NCBI RefSeq assembly: GCF_014197265.1
Contig: NZ_JACIFH010000001.1
Coordinates: 372,001-436,000 of the forward strand
Direction: 5' to 3'
Length of the DNA: 64,000 nucleotides
From: Microbacterium invictum
Lineage (GTDB): Bacteria > Actinomycetota > Actinomycetes > Actinomycetales > Microbacteriaceae
Part shown: piece by piece, positions 9,052-17,257 of the stretch
Layout of the letters: every line of letters starts with the position of its first letter
How positions within the stretch are numbered: position 1 is the first letter of the stretch
Program-made: the position numbers and the translations under genes
The notes under the pieces: model-generated
What the model was told of the DNA's origin: nothing
Seen by the model: only the letters and a program-made list of their open reading frames with translations
The model's database searches: none

Positions 9052-10322
9052 CAGCCCAGCACCAGATGCGCGATCGTGTAGATCGCCAGACCCGCGAGGG
9101 CGCCGACGATCGTGCCGTTGAGGCGGATGTACTGCAGGTCGCGACCGACCATCAGCTCGATCTTCTCGGTCGTCTCGGCCGGATCCCACTTCTCGACCGT
9201 GTCGGTGATGATCGACGCGATGTCGTGCCGGTAGCGGTCGACCAGGAACACCGCGGCGTCGGTGATGCGGTCGTCCACGCGCCGCTGCAGGGCCGGGTCG
9301 GTCGCCAGGCGCGCGCCGATCTCGGCGAGGGCCGCGGTGACCCGCCGGCGCAGCGGGCTCTCCGGGTTCTCGAGTGCGCGCAGCAGCCCGGCCTTGGCCG
9401 TGTTCCATGCCTCGGCGGCGAGCTCGCGCACGCGCGGGCTGTCGAACACCGCACCCTTCGCGTCTTCGAGGCGGTCGATCGTGTCCGGGTCGTGCTGCAG
9501 GTTGTCGGCGAGCCGGGCGAGGTAGCCGTCGACGGCGGCGCGGGCGGGGTGGGTGGCGTCGCGCTGCACGGCTTCGGCGAACTTCACGGCCTCGTGGTAG
9601 ACGGTGTCGTCGACCAGGCGCATCGCGATCGACGGCACCCACGACGGCAGGCGTCGCGAGACCAGGCCGCTGAACGCATCCTGATTGGCATGCAGCCACG
9701 TCGCGATGCTGTCCACGGCGAGGTCCACCGCACCGTGGTGCGCACCGGCATCCACCACCCGGGTCAGCCACGCACCCAGCGTCGGCGCCCACTTCGGATC
9801 GATCAGGTGCTCACGGGCGAGGTCGCTGATGAGGTCCTGCACCTCGTCGTCGCTGAGCGCCTGCAGGATGCCGGTGGCCATCGTGGCGGCCTCGGCGGCG
9901 ACGATGTCGGCGTGCTCGGGTTCGCGCAGCCATTCGCCGGCCCGGCGTGCGATCTCGACGGACTCGAGCTTGCCGCGCACGACCGAGCCCTCGAGGAAGT
10001 TCGTCTCGACGAACTCGCCCAGGCTCCGCCCGATCTCATCCTTGCGCCGGGGGATGATCGCGGTGTGGGGGATGGGTATGCCCAGCGGATGCCGGAACAG
10101 TGCCGTCACGGCGAACCAGTCGGCCAGGGCGCCGACCATGCCCCCCTCGGCGGCCGCGCGGACGTACGCGAGCCAGGGGTACTGGTCCTGCAGGACGAAC
10201 GCGATGACGAACACGATCGCCATGAAGATGAGCGCGCCGAGGGCGACGCCTTTCATGACTCCGAGGGCGCGGCGACGCTCCTGGTCGGCGGGGCTCAGAA
10301 GTGCGGTCGGAGTTCGAGCCAT
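9051..10322 (-). CDS. DUF445 membrane-anchored protein
   Basis: The 423-residue protein has an N-terminal membrane helix (VALGALIFMAIVFVIAFVLQ), the DUF445 hallmark GGMVGALADWFAVTALFRHP followed by GIPIPHTAIIPRRKDEIG, a long helical middle, and a second membrane helix at the C-terminus (TIVGALAGLAIYTIAHLVLG). DUF445 proteins (E. coli YjiN-like) have no established function. It is the first gene of a coupled minus-strand operon with hutG and sixA. A GAGGAT hexamer lies 6 bases before the ATG and could be either a -10-like element or a ribosome site. Confidence 0.85.
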   Translation of the reverse strand: MARTPTALLSPADQERRRALGVMKGVALGALIFMAIVFVIAFVLQDQYPWLAYVRAAAEGGMVGALADWFAVTALFRHPLGIPIPHTAIIPRRKDEIGRSLGEFVETNFLEGSVVRGKLESVEIARRAGEWLREPEHADIVAAEAATMATGILQALSDDEVQDLISDLAREHLIDPKWAPTLGAWLTRVVDAGAHHGAVDLAVDSIATWLHANQDAFSGLVSRRLPSWVPSIAMRLVDDTVYHEAVKFAEAVQRDATHPARAAVDGYLARLADNLQHDPDTIDRLEDAKGAVFDSPRVRELAAEAWNTAKAGLLRALENPESPLRRRVTAALAEIGARLATDPALQRRVDDRITDAAVFLVDRYRHDIASIITDTVEKWDPAETTEKIELMVGRDLQYIRLNGTIVGALAGLAIYTIAHLVLG

Positions 10323-10459
10323 GGGGTCATCCTCGCACGGGTCGCGAAATCACCCGGGAATCATCCAGCGCGGATGACGTGGCCGGGGCGACGAGCCCGC
10401 ACTATAGCTCACAGCCCGACGGCCCCGTCGAGGCGGTCCGCGATGGGTGGGAGGCTCCG

Positions 10460-10678
10460 GTGGACAATTCGGTGTTCGAGGTTGTCGTGCAGGGCACCCT
10501 GGGTGCCGACCTGATCGCGGCGCTGGACGGCTACACGGTCTCGGCCGACGGGCGGGGGCGTTCGCGCATCGTAGGGCCCGTCCGCGATCAGGTACGGCTC
10601 ATCGGCCTGCTCTCGATGTTCGACGACCTCCACATCGAGGTCATCTCGGTGAACCCCGTCGACGCATCGCCGCAGTGA
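10460..10678 (+). CDS. Small hypothetical protein (72 aa)
   Basis: The product, beginning MDNSVFEVVVQGTLGADLIA, has alternating beta/alpha character and no signal peptide or membrane helix. It ends with HIEVISVNPVDASPQ. I do not recognise a family, although small proteins of this look recur in Microbacteriaceae. The GTG at 10460 is preceded by GGGAGG 6 bases upstream, which is better than any alternative start. It is divergent from the DUF445 gene and not clearly part of the cluster that follows. Confidence 0.65.
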   Translation: MDNSVFEVVVQGTLGADLIAALDGYTVSADGRGRSRIVGPVRDQVRLIGLLSMFDDLHIEVISVNPVDASPQ

Positions 10679-10692
10679 TTCTCATCCGTGCC

Positions 10693-10726
10693 GGGTGACG
10701 CACCGTGGCCGCGCCGATCCTAACTT
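10693..10726 (+). promoter_or_regulatory. Promoter of the SHOCT/DUF6325 cluster with a GGGTGA half-site
   Basis: TAACTT at 10721-10726 is a good -10 element. The sequence GGGTGA begins 28 bases upstream of it at 10693, close to the 29-base spacing of the GGGTGA dyads at 19917 and 21034, but here the second arm (ACCC) is missing. Control by the same regulator is only a suggestion. Confidence 0.4.
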
Positions 10727-10733
10727 CACGTAT

Positions 10734-10752
10734 GGCGGGTGTCGGACCCGCC
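10734..10752 (+). promoter_or_regulatory. Hairpin at the mRNA 5' end of the SHOCT cluster
   Basis: GGCGGGT-GTCGG-ACCCGCC is a perfect 7-bp stem. It starts about where transcription from the TAACTT box would begin, so the mRNA probably carries a 5'-terminal hairpin, which often stabilises transcripts. Confidence 0.5.
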
Positions 10753-10774
10753 CCAGTCAGTGAAAGGTGACGAG

Positions 10775-11161
10775 ATGGATCTCTGGGGATGGATGGCATG
10801 GTTCTTCTGGATCTTCGTGTTCTGCGCGTATCTGATGGTGCTGTTCTCGATCATCGGGGACCTGTTCCGCGATGACAGCGTGAACGGCTGGCTCAAGGCG
10901 GTCTGGATCATCTTCCTGGTCTTCGTGCCCTTCCTGACGGCGCTGGTCTATCTGATCGCCCGCGGACAGGGCATGCAGAAGCGATCGATCGCGCAGGCGC
11001 AGGCGCTGCGCGAGCAGCAGGACAGCTATATCCGCGCGACCGCGGCCTCGGCCTCGGCCTCGCCGGCGGAGGACATCACCAAGGCTGCGGCGCTGCTCAG
11101 CCAGGGTGTGATCTCGCAGGCCGAGTTCGACACGCTCAAGGCGAAGGCCCTCGCGGGCTGA
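10775..11161 (+). CDS. SHOCT-domain membrane protein with PLD-nuclease-type N-terminal helices
   Basis: The 128-residue protein has two N-terminal membrane segments (about residues 1-28 and 42-64, separated by GDLFRDDSVNGWLKA). It then has a polar helix and a C-terminal SHOCT motif (ITKAAALLSQGVISQAEFDT LKAKAL) that usually mediates oligomerisation. Its precise role is unknown. The ATG at 10775 follows GAAAGGTGACGAG. It opens a cluster with DUF6325 and a second SHOCT protein, a trio often seen together in actinobacteria near stress functions (from memory). Confidence 0.8.
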   Translation: MDLWGWMAWFFWIFVFCAYLMVLFSIIGDLFRDDSVNGWLKAVWIIFLVFVPFLTALVYLIARGQGMQKRSIAQAQALREQQDSYIRATAASASASPAEDITKAAALLSQGVISQAEFDTLKAKALAG

Positions 11162-11171
11162 GAGGACCCGG

Positions 11172-11600
11172 GTGCAGATGATGACGAACTTCGACTACGG
11201 TCCCATCGAGTTCTACACGATCGGCTTCGACGGCGATCGCCCCGGCCCCGCTGTCCTCCAGGCGATCGACGACCTCGTCGACTCGGGTACCGTGAACCTG
11301 CTCGATCTGGTCTTCGCGACCCGCGCGCCGGACGGCGAGCTCACCGTGGTGGAGCTGTCCGACACGACCGACGACGCCGGAGTGCCCGCACTCGACCTGA
11401 TGGGGCTCGCGGGGCTCGACGACATCGAGCTCCTCGCAGAGAACGTGCCGCCCGGCAGGTCGGCGGCGATCCTCGTCGTCGAGCTGCTGTGGGCCAAGGC
11501 CTTCGCCTCGGCCCTGTTCGATGCCGGCGGGTCGGTGATCAACCGGGCAGGTGTTCCTGCCCCCATCGTCAACGCGTTCCTCGCCGAACACGTTGAGTAG
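11172..11600 (+). CDS. DUF6325 family protein
   Basis: The acidic 142-residue protein contains YGPIEFYTIGFDGDRPGPAV and a later helix GRSAAILVVELLWAKAFASA, the pattern of DUF6325 proteins that accompany SHOCT proteins in actinobacteria. No catalytic motif or membrane helix is evident, and the function is unknown. AGAGGA lies 5 bases before the GTG at 11172, which favours it over the ATGs at 11178 and 11181. It sits 10 bases after the first SHOCT gene and 11 bases before the second, so the three are co-transcribed. Confidence 0.8.
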   Translation: MQMMTNFDYGPIEFYTIGFDGDRPGPAVLQAIDDLVDSGTVNLLDLVFATRAPDGELTVVELSDTTDDAGVPALDLMGLAGLDDIELLAENVPPGRSAAILVVELLWAKAFASALFDAGGSVINRAGVPAPIVNAFLAEHVE

Positions 11601-11611
11601 AGGAGGAAGAC

Positions 11612-11950
11612 ATGCTTCGACGAATGGGTCGCCCCGGACTGCTCGGGATGGCGGCGCGCACCGCGGTGGTAGCGGGCACCGCGACGGCCGTATCGGGCGG
11701 CGTCGCCCGGCACCAGCAGGCGAAAGCCGAAGAACAGGCCCAGCAGCAGGCGTGGGACGCGCAGCAGCAGCAAGAGGCGATGGATGCCGCCGCGGCCAGG
11801 GCCGTCGCCGACACGCAGCCGCAAGGGGCACCCCCGAGCGGCGCCGGAGCGGGAATGCTCGAGCAGCTCACCCAGCTGGGCACCCTCCACTCGCAGGGCA
11901 TTCTGTCGGATGAGGAGTTCGCCGCAGCCAAGGCAAAGCTGCTGTCGTGA
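11612..11950 (+). CDS. SHOCT-domain protein
   Basis: The 112-residue protein has an Ala-rich N-terminal hydrophobic stretch (LLGMAARTAVVAGTATAVSG), a Gln/Glu/Ala-rich helix that is likely coiled coil (about residues 34-62), and a C-terminal SHOCT motif (LEQLTQLGTLHSQGILSDEE FAAAKAKLL). A strong ribosome site (GAGGAGGAAGAC) precedes the ATG. It may assemble with the DUF6325 protein encoded just upstream; that is inferred from the conserved gene order. Its stop overlaps the next gene's GTG (GTGA). Confidence 0.8.
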   Translation: MLRRMGRPGLLGMAARTAVVAGTATAVSGGVARHQQAKAEEQAQQQAWDAQQQQEAMDAAAARAVADTQPQGAPPSGAGAGMLEQLTQLGTLHSQGILSDEEFAAAKAKLLS

Positions 11951-13260
11951 CCGACGCCGACCGGAAGGTCACCCCGAAGAAGTCGATGACCGTCGTCCAG
12001 GCGTCGTTCATCGGCGTCGGGGCGATGGTGGGGGCGGGGATCTTCGCCCTCCTCGGCGCAGCCGGGGCGGTCGCCGGGTCGGCGGTGTGGCTGTCCTTCC
12101 TCATCGCCGGCCTCATCGCCGGGCTGCAGGGATACTCGTTCGCGAAGCTCGGGGCCACGTATCCCTCCGCCGGGGGAATGCTCGCCTACCTCGCCAAGGG
12201 GTTCGGCGAAGGGCACGTGACCGGCATCGTGTCGTGGCTGTTCTACATGACCGGCGCCATCATCGCCGCGATGGTCGCGACCTCGTTCGGCGGGTACGCC
12301 AGCTCGGTGGTGGCCGGCAATGATCCGGGCTGGGCCGTCGTCCTGGCGATCGTGCTGGTCCTGGTGATGACGCTGCTGAACATCGTCGGATCCAACGCGG
12401 TGGCGCGGGTGCAGTCGCTCATCGTCAAGGTGGTGCTGGCGATCCTCACGGTGTTCGCGGTGGTGACCATCGCGAACTGGAACCCCGCGCTGCTCGACCC
12501 CGCAGGCTACCCGGGTGTGCGCGAGATCATCTCGAGCGTGGCGCTCACCTTCTTCGCCTTCCTCGGCTTCGGCGTGATCACCTTCACCGGGAAGGACCTC
12601 CGCGACCCGCGCCGGCAGCTGCCGCGCGCGATCTATCTCGCGCTGGCGATCGCCACCGCCATTTACGTGGCGGTGTCACTCGGCGTCTTCGGCACGCTCA
12701 CGGCCGACCAGGTGGTGGAATACGGCGCGACGGCGCTGGCCGAGGCGGCAAAGCCCACCCTGGGCGAGACCGGATACGTGCTGATGGTGATCACGGCGCT
12801 GTTCTCGACAGCGGGGGCGGTCAACGCAAGCCTGTACCCCGCCACCGGCATGACCCGGCATCTGGCCGAAGTCGGGCAGTTCCCCGGCGTGTTCGCCCAT
12901 CGCATCGGCGGCCGGGCGGGCGTCGGCCTGGTCGTGATGGCCGTGCTCACGATCGTCATGATCACCGTCCTCGACCTCAACAGCATCGCGTCGCTCGGCA
13001 GTGCGGTGGCGCTGCTGATCTTCTCGGCGGTGACCGTCTCGCACTTCCGCACCTACCGGGAGACCGGGGCCAGCCTCATCGTGCTCATCATCGCCCTCGT
13101 CGCCACGCTGGGGACGTTCGTCGTGTTCGCGCTGACCACGCTGGTGGCCGAGCCCAAGACCGCGATCGCCCTCGTGGTCACCCTTGCGGCGGCGATCCTG
13201 TGCGATCTCGTCTGGAAGCGGGTCCGCAGCAGAGGCAAGACGGACGCCGAGACCCCATGA
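11947..13260 (+). CDS. APC-superfamily amino acid/polyamine permease
   Basis: The 437-residue protein has about 12 membrane helices. Its first helix, VGAMVGAGIFALLGAAGAVA, carries the GAGIF substrate-site motif of APC transporters, and a long cytoplasmic loop holds FTGKDLRDPRRQLPRAI. The substrate cannot be read from sequence; amino acids or polyamines are usual. The GTG at 11947 overlaps the stop of the upstream SHOCT gene, so the permease is translated with that trio, which hints at a stress-response rather than a nutritional role. Its TGA overlaps the ATG of the downstream MFS gene. Confidence 0.85.
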   Translation: MTDADRKVTPKKSMTVVQASFIGVGAMVGAGIFALLGAAGAVAGSAVWLSFLIAGLIAGLQGYSFAKLGATYPSAGGMLAYLAKGFGEGHVTGIVSWLFYMTGAIIAAMVATSFGGYASSVVAGNDPGWAVVLAIVLVLVMTLLNIVGSNAVARVQSLIVKVVLAILTVFAVVTIANWNPALLDPAGYPGVREIISSVALTFFAFLGFGVITFTGKDLRDPRRQLPRAIYLALAIATAIYVAVSLGVFGTLTADQVVEYGATALAEAAKPTLGETGYVLMVITALFSTAGAVNASLYPATGMTRHLAEVGQFPGVFAHRIGGRAGVGLVVMAVLTIVMITVLDLNSIASLGSAVALLIFSAVTVSHFRTYRETGASLIVLIIALVATLGTFVVFALTTLVAEPKTAIALVVTLAAAILCDLVWKRVRSRGKTDAETP

Positions 13261-14837
13261 GCACCGACGACGCCCCCACGCCCTTCAACGGACGCCTCGC
13301 GCTCCTTCTCGCGATGGCCATGTTCGTGCTCGTCGTGGACACCTCGATCATGAACGTGTCGATCTCGGCGGTCGTGCGCGACCTCGATACGACGGCGAGC
13401 GGCGTGCAAGGAGCCATCGCCCTCGAAGCACTGGTGTCGGCGGCCTTCATCCTCATCGGTGGTAAGACCGGCGACCTGATCGGCCGCAAGCTGGCGTATG
13501 TGCTCGGACTGCTCGGCTACGCCGTCGGGGCGATCGCCATGACGCTCGCGCAGGACCTGACCGCCATCCTCATCTTCTGGGCGCTGATCGGGGGGCTCGG
13601 GGCATCGCTCCTGCTCCCGTCGATGCAGTCCCTCATCCACGGGAACTTCTCCGGCGCCCACCAGGTGCGGGTGTACGCCCTCGTCGGGGCGTCGGCAGCG
13701 ATCGCCGCGGCCGTCGGCCCGCTGCTGGGCGGGGTGATCACGACCTTCCTGTCGTGGCGCATCGGGTTCCTCATGGAGGCGGTGATCATCGGCATCGTCC
13801 TGCTGGGCATCGGGCTGGTCAAGGACGTCCGGTTCACCGGCGATCGCTCGATCGACATCGTCGGATCCGCGCTGTCGGTGATCGGGATGGGCGGCGTCGT
13901 CCTCGGCATCCTGATCTGGCAGGAAGGGGGCGGCTATGTCGGACTCACCATCGGGATCGGCATCCTCGCGCTGGCCGGGCTGTGGTTCTGGCTCAAAGCC
14001 CGCAAGCGCCGCCAGAAGGCCACCCTCCTCGATCCCGCGCTCCTGGAGTCCAAGCCGTTCCGCACCGGGGTGAGCGGGCAGCTGCTGCAGCAGATCGCGC
14101 TGGGCGGCACGATGATCGTGCTTCCGCTGTATCTGCAGATGGTGCTCGAGTACAACGCGCTGTGGGCGGGGGTGTCGATCGCCCCGCTGTCGCTGAGCAT
14201 GTTCGCGGTCGCCCTCGTCGCCGGTCGCCGGGCCAAGAACCGGCCCGCGAACCTGATCATGACCGGCTTCATCCTGGTCGTGGCCGGACTGCTCATCCTG
14301 CTGCCGATCATCCCGATCGCCGACTCGGGCTGGTACCTCACGGTGCCGCTGATCATCAGCGGGTCGGGGCTCGGGCTCTTGGTCTCGCAGCTGAACAACT
14401 ACACGCTGTCGCCGGTGTCCGACGAGCGGGTCAGTGAGGGCGCCGGGGTCAACTCGGCGGCCGGTTCGTTCGGGCTCTCGTTCGGGCTCGCGTTCGCCGG
14501 CGCGATCATGCTCGCCGCCCTGGCCGTGTCGTTCACCTCGCTCACGAACTCGAGCACCATGCTCTCCCTCGAACAGCAGCAGCAGGTCGCGACGGTCCTG
14601 GAGGAGGACGCCCAGCTCGTCTCGAACAGCGGGCTGACGCAGCTGCTCGCCGATCAGCCGCCCGAGGTTGCGGACGAGATCGTGCGCATCAACACCGAGG
14701 CGCGCCCGGTGGCGCTGCAAGTGGCGCTGCTGATCCCTCTCGCGGCGGGCGTGCTCGGAATCCTGAACGGGCTGCGCATGAGGCGGCTGCCCGATCCGAA
14801 GGCGTCGTCGGCTCCCGACGGCATGCTGCTGGGCTGA
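13257..14837 (+). CDS. DHA2-type MFS drug/solute exporter (14 TM)
   Basis: The 526-residue protein has about 14 membrane segments. Motif A-like GGKTGDLIGRKLAYVLGLLG lies after TM2, and the motif C region is around residue 140-165. The length and the long extracellular loop near the end (TSLTNSSTMLSLEQQQQVAT) fit drug:H+ antiporter family 2. It starts in an ATGA overlap with the APC permease and ends the plus-strand cluster. Substrate is unknown. A strong hairpin follows its stop and faces the convergent DUF2252 gene. Confidence 0.85.
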   Translation: MSTDDAPTPFNGRLALLLAMAMFVLVVDTSIMNVSISAVVRDLDTTASGVQGAIALEALVSAAFILIGGKTGDLIGRKLAYVLGLLGYAVGAIAMTLAQDLTAILIFWALIGGLGASLLLPSMQSLIHGNFSGAHQVRVYALVGASAAIAAAVGPLLGGVITTFLSWRIGFLMEAVIIGIVLLGIGLVKDVRFTGDRSIDIVGSALSVIGMGGVVLGILIWQEGGGYVGLTIGIGILALAGLWFWLKARKRRQKATLLDPALLESKPFRTGVSGQLLQQIALGGTMIVLPLYLQMVLEYNALWAGVSIAPLSLSMFAVALVAGRRAKNRPANLIMTGFILVVAGLLILLPIIPIADSGWYLTVPLIISGSGLGLLVSQLNNYTLSPVSDERVSEGAGVNSAAGSFGLSFGLAFAGAIMLAALAVSFTSLTNSSTMLSLEQQQQVATVLEEDAQLVSNSGLTQLLADQPPEVADEIVRINTEARPVALQVALLIPLAAGVLGILNGLRMRRLPDPKASSAPDGMLLG

Positions 14838-14843
14838 GCGGTC

Positions 14844-14870
14844 GACCCGCCGCTACGGGGCGGCAGGGTC
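14844..14870. terminator. Bidirectional hairpin between convergent genes
   Basis: GACCCGCCGC pairs with GCGGC-A-GGGTC across a 6-base loop (10 bp with one bulged A). It lies 6 bases after the MFS stop, and the DUF2252 stop codon (14853-14855) is inside it. It can serve both strands; there is no T-tract. Confidence 0.55.
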
Positions 14871-16259
14871 GTCGGCCACACCACGGTGGCTGCGGAACAG
14901 CTCCCAGTCCGCGCGGGAGACGTCGGCGTACGCATAGCTCCACTTCATGATCGCCTCACCGACGGCGCGGCCGCCACCCACGTAGCCCACCACCGCGGAT
15001 GCGGCCGGGGACTGACCGTGCGCACGGGCGATCGTGGCGGCGCACACTTGGGCGTACCAGCCGAACGCGTCGTCCTCTAGCGTGTCCATGTCGAACCCGC
15101 CCTTCTTGTCGTGGAACTGCCGCACGTAGAACGCGCGCTCCTCACCGCCGCCGCTCGGCGTTCCCCGCAGATGCCCGAGGAACGGGTCGGACACCGCCTG
15201 GAGGATGCGCTGCATGGCCACCACGCGGCCACCGTCGCCGTACTGGTCGATGTACCGGCTGACCGCTTCGGGCTGCGGCACACCGCCGTACCGGATCAGC
15301 GCGCTCCTGCCGGCCTCCTTGGCCTGGAGCAGCATCGTGTGGCCGTCGCCGTCCTGCAGCGCCAGCACGTAGCACCGTGTTCCCACGCTTCCCACCCCGA
15401 CGACGCGGCGCACCACATCCGAGATCGCATACTTCTGCAGCAGGACGCGGATGTCGACCTGCGCGGAGTGGACGTAGTCGAGGTAGACCTCGCGCACCCG
15501 GCGGCCGGTGTCCTCGTCGACGTGGACCACCTTCGGCGGGTCGTCGATGAACACCCGTCGTCCGTGGTCGTCGGTCACCGTCAGCCGTTCTGCGGCCCAG
15601 TCGCCGGTGTGCTTCTCGGCCGCGCGGATGGCCGCTCGCAGCGGCTTGCGGGCCTCGGGATAGGCGTCCCTCGCCGCTTCGGCGTCGAAACGGTCGAAGT
15701 AGCGCGCGAGTGAGCTTCGCCCCGCCCCGGTCCGCAGCGCGTGCGCATACGTCCGCACCGCGGCGAGTGCGGACTCTTCCACGACGCGATCGTCGCGGGA
15801 CGTGGACTGGCCGGCGATCACGATACTCGTGACCAGCCGCTTCACATCCCACTCCCACGGGGCCCACGCCGCCTCGTCGAAGTCGTTGAGATCGAATACG
15901 AGCGTGCGCTGCGGGGACGCGTACAGACCGAAATTCGACACATGCGCGTCGCCGCACGAGCCCACCCGCAGATCGGTCCCCGGCGAGTTCGCCAGGTCGG
16001 CTGCCATCAGCGCGGCGGTGCCCCGAAAGAACGCGAAGGCGCTCGCCGCCATGCGCCGGTTGCGGAGCGGGATGAGCTCGGCCACACGGGTGGTGTCCTG
16101 CTCGTCCAGGATGGCCATCGGCTCGCGCCGCTCAGCCGACAGCTCCGCGAGCAGGCCACGGGGAGTGCGCGTGCGGGCAGCGCGGCCCTCGGCTGCGAGC
16201 TCGGTGAATGACGGTGGCGCAACCCAGTTGCCCGCCGCGCCGCCAGGCGTGGTCTTCAT
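14853..16259 (-). CDS. DUF2252 family protein (kinase-fold-like)
   Basis: The 468-residue protein carries the DUF2252 landmarks: RMAASAFAFFRGTAALMAAD, then VGSCGDAHVSNFGLYASPQR and LVFDLNDFDEAAWAPWEWDV, with GDAHVSNFG resembling the catalytic loop of aminoglycoside phosphotransferase-type kinases. Family members have no proven function. The ATG at 16257-16259 (MKTTPGG) was preferred because the upstream extension is Pro/Arg-rich and reads like intergenic sequence; CACACT lies 7 bases before it. It is convergent with the DHA2 exporter and divergent from the K+ channel gene. Confidence 0.85.
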   Translation of the reverse strand: MKTTPGGAAGNWVAPPSFTELAAEGRAARTRTPRGLLAELSAERREPMAILDEQDTTRVAELIPLRNRRMAASAFAFFRGTAALMAADLANSPGTDLRVGSCGDAHVSNFGLYASPQRTLVFDLNDFDEAAWAPWEWDVKRLVTSIVIAGQSTSRDDRVVEESALAAVRTYAHALRTGAGRSSLARYFDRFDAEAARDAYPEARKPLRAAIRAAEKHTGDWAAERLTVTDDHGRRVFIDDPPKVVHVDEDTGRRVREVYLDYVHSAQVDIRVLLQKYAISDVVRRVVGVGSVGTRCYVLALQDGDGHTMLLQAKEAGRSALIRYGGVPQPEAVSRYIDQYGDGGRVVAMQRILQAVSDPFLGHLRGTPSGGGEERAFYVRQFHDKKGGFDMDTLEDDAFGWYAQVCAATIARAHGQSPAASAVVGYVGGGRAVGEAIMKWSYAYADVSRADWELFRSHRGVADDPAAP

Positions 16260-16305
16260 GAGGGACAGTGTGACGGTGCCGCACCGGCGCGGAACCATGC
16301 GCGGG

Positions 16306-16332
16306 GGGTGAAATGGCGCTCCGTGAGGGTGA
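16306..16332 (+). promoter_or_regulatory. Two GGGTGA direct repeats, 21 bp apart
   Basis: GGGTGAAATG (from 16306) and GGGTGAGATG (from 16327) are repeated exactly two helical turns apart in the gap between the DUF2252 and K+ channel genes. Such phased repeats suggest a regulator site. The half-site matches the GGGTGA dyads further along the cluster. Confidence 0.35.
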
Positions 16333-16400
16333 GATGCGCGACGGGCGGACGTCACGGACGCGGTGCGCCGCTACGCTGACCAGCGTGAACGGGTACACCC

Positions 16401-17138
16401 GTGGATGAGGCCACCTGGCATCGGCGGACCGAGTGGCCGCTGGTCATCGCTTCGCTCGCGTTCCTCATCGCCTACTCGTGGCGCGTGATCGCCGATCTGA
16501 GTGGGCTCGCCCGCGACGTCACGACATGGATTCTGGCGGTCACCTGGCTGCTGTTCATCTGCGACTACGTGGTGCGGCTCGCGCTCGCCCGCTTCCGTGG
16601 CGCATGGTTCCGCCGGCATCTGGGTGCGCTGACGTTCGCCGTGCTCCCCACTCTCCGGCTCGTGCTCCTGCTGCGGGTGCTGACGCGCATACCGGGCATG
16701 CGGCTCTCGGCGGGTGCGGCGCTGCGCACCAGGATCGTGGTGTACGGCACCGGGGTGGCCATCGTTCTGATCTATCTCGCCTCGCTCACCGTACTGGATG
16801 CCGAACGTCATGCACCGGGCGCCACGATCGTCACATTCGGCGATGCGATCTGGTGGTCGTGCGTGACGGTCACCACCACCGGATACGGAGATCTCGTCCC
16901 GGCAACAGACGAAGGCCGGCTCGTCGGCACCGGGCTCATGTTCGTCGGTGTCGCCCTGTCCGGAGTCATCACCGCGACACTCGCGTCGTGGATCGTCGAG
17001 CGGGCATCCCGCGGCGGCGATGACGCCGAGCCGGCGACACGGGGGCAGGTGCGGGAGCTCATCGCGAAGGTGGACGCGCTCGGGGAACCGGTCACGGGAT
17101 CAGAGAGGACCGAGGATCCCACCACCACCCCGGACTGA
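16401..17138 (+). CDS. Voltage-gated-like potassium channel
   Basis: The 245-residue protein has S1-S4-like hydrophobic segments (the fourth with spaced Arg: RHLGALTFAVLPTLRLVLLL RVLTRIPGMR), a pore helix, the K+ selectivity filter TVTTTGYGD at about residues 156-164, and an inner helix GTGLMFVGVALSGVITATLA. A short cytoplasmic tail follows. This is the Ion_trans_2/Kch type. The promoter box TACGCT is at 16372-16377. A 7-codon leader ORF (16385-16408) with the usual leaderless spacing overlaps this GTG out of frame. The stretch up to the LuxR gene has no other frame. Confidence 0.85.
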   Translation: MDEATWHRRTEWPLVIASLAFLIAYSWRVIADLSGLARDVTTWILAVTWLLFICDYVVRLALARFRGAWFRRHLGALTFAVLPTLRLVLLLRVLTRIPGMRLSAGAALRTRIVVYGTGVAIVLIYLASLTVLDAERHAPGATIVTFGDAIWWSCVTVTTTGYGDLVPATDEGRLVGTGLMFVGVALSGVITATLASWIVERASRGGDDAEPATRGQVRELIAKVDALGEPVTGSERTEDPTTTPD

Positions 17139-17257
17139 GGCGTACGGCTCACCGGCATCCCGTTACGTCGCAAGACACGCGTGACGCTGCGTCTCGCATG
17201 CCGGGTGCCGGTGTGGGAAGATTCCGCTGAGGGCTATCCACCGAGACGGAGGATCGC

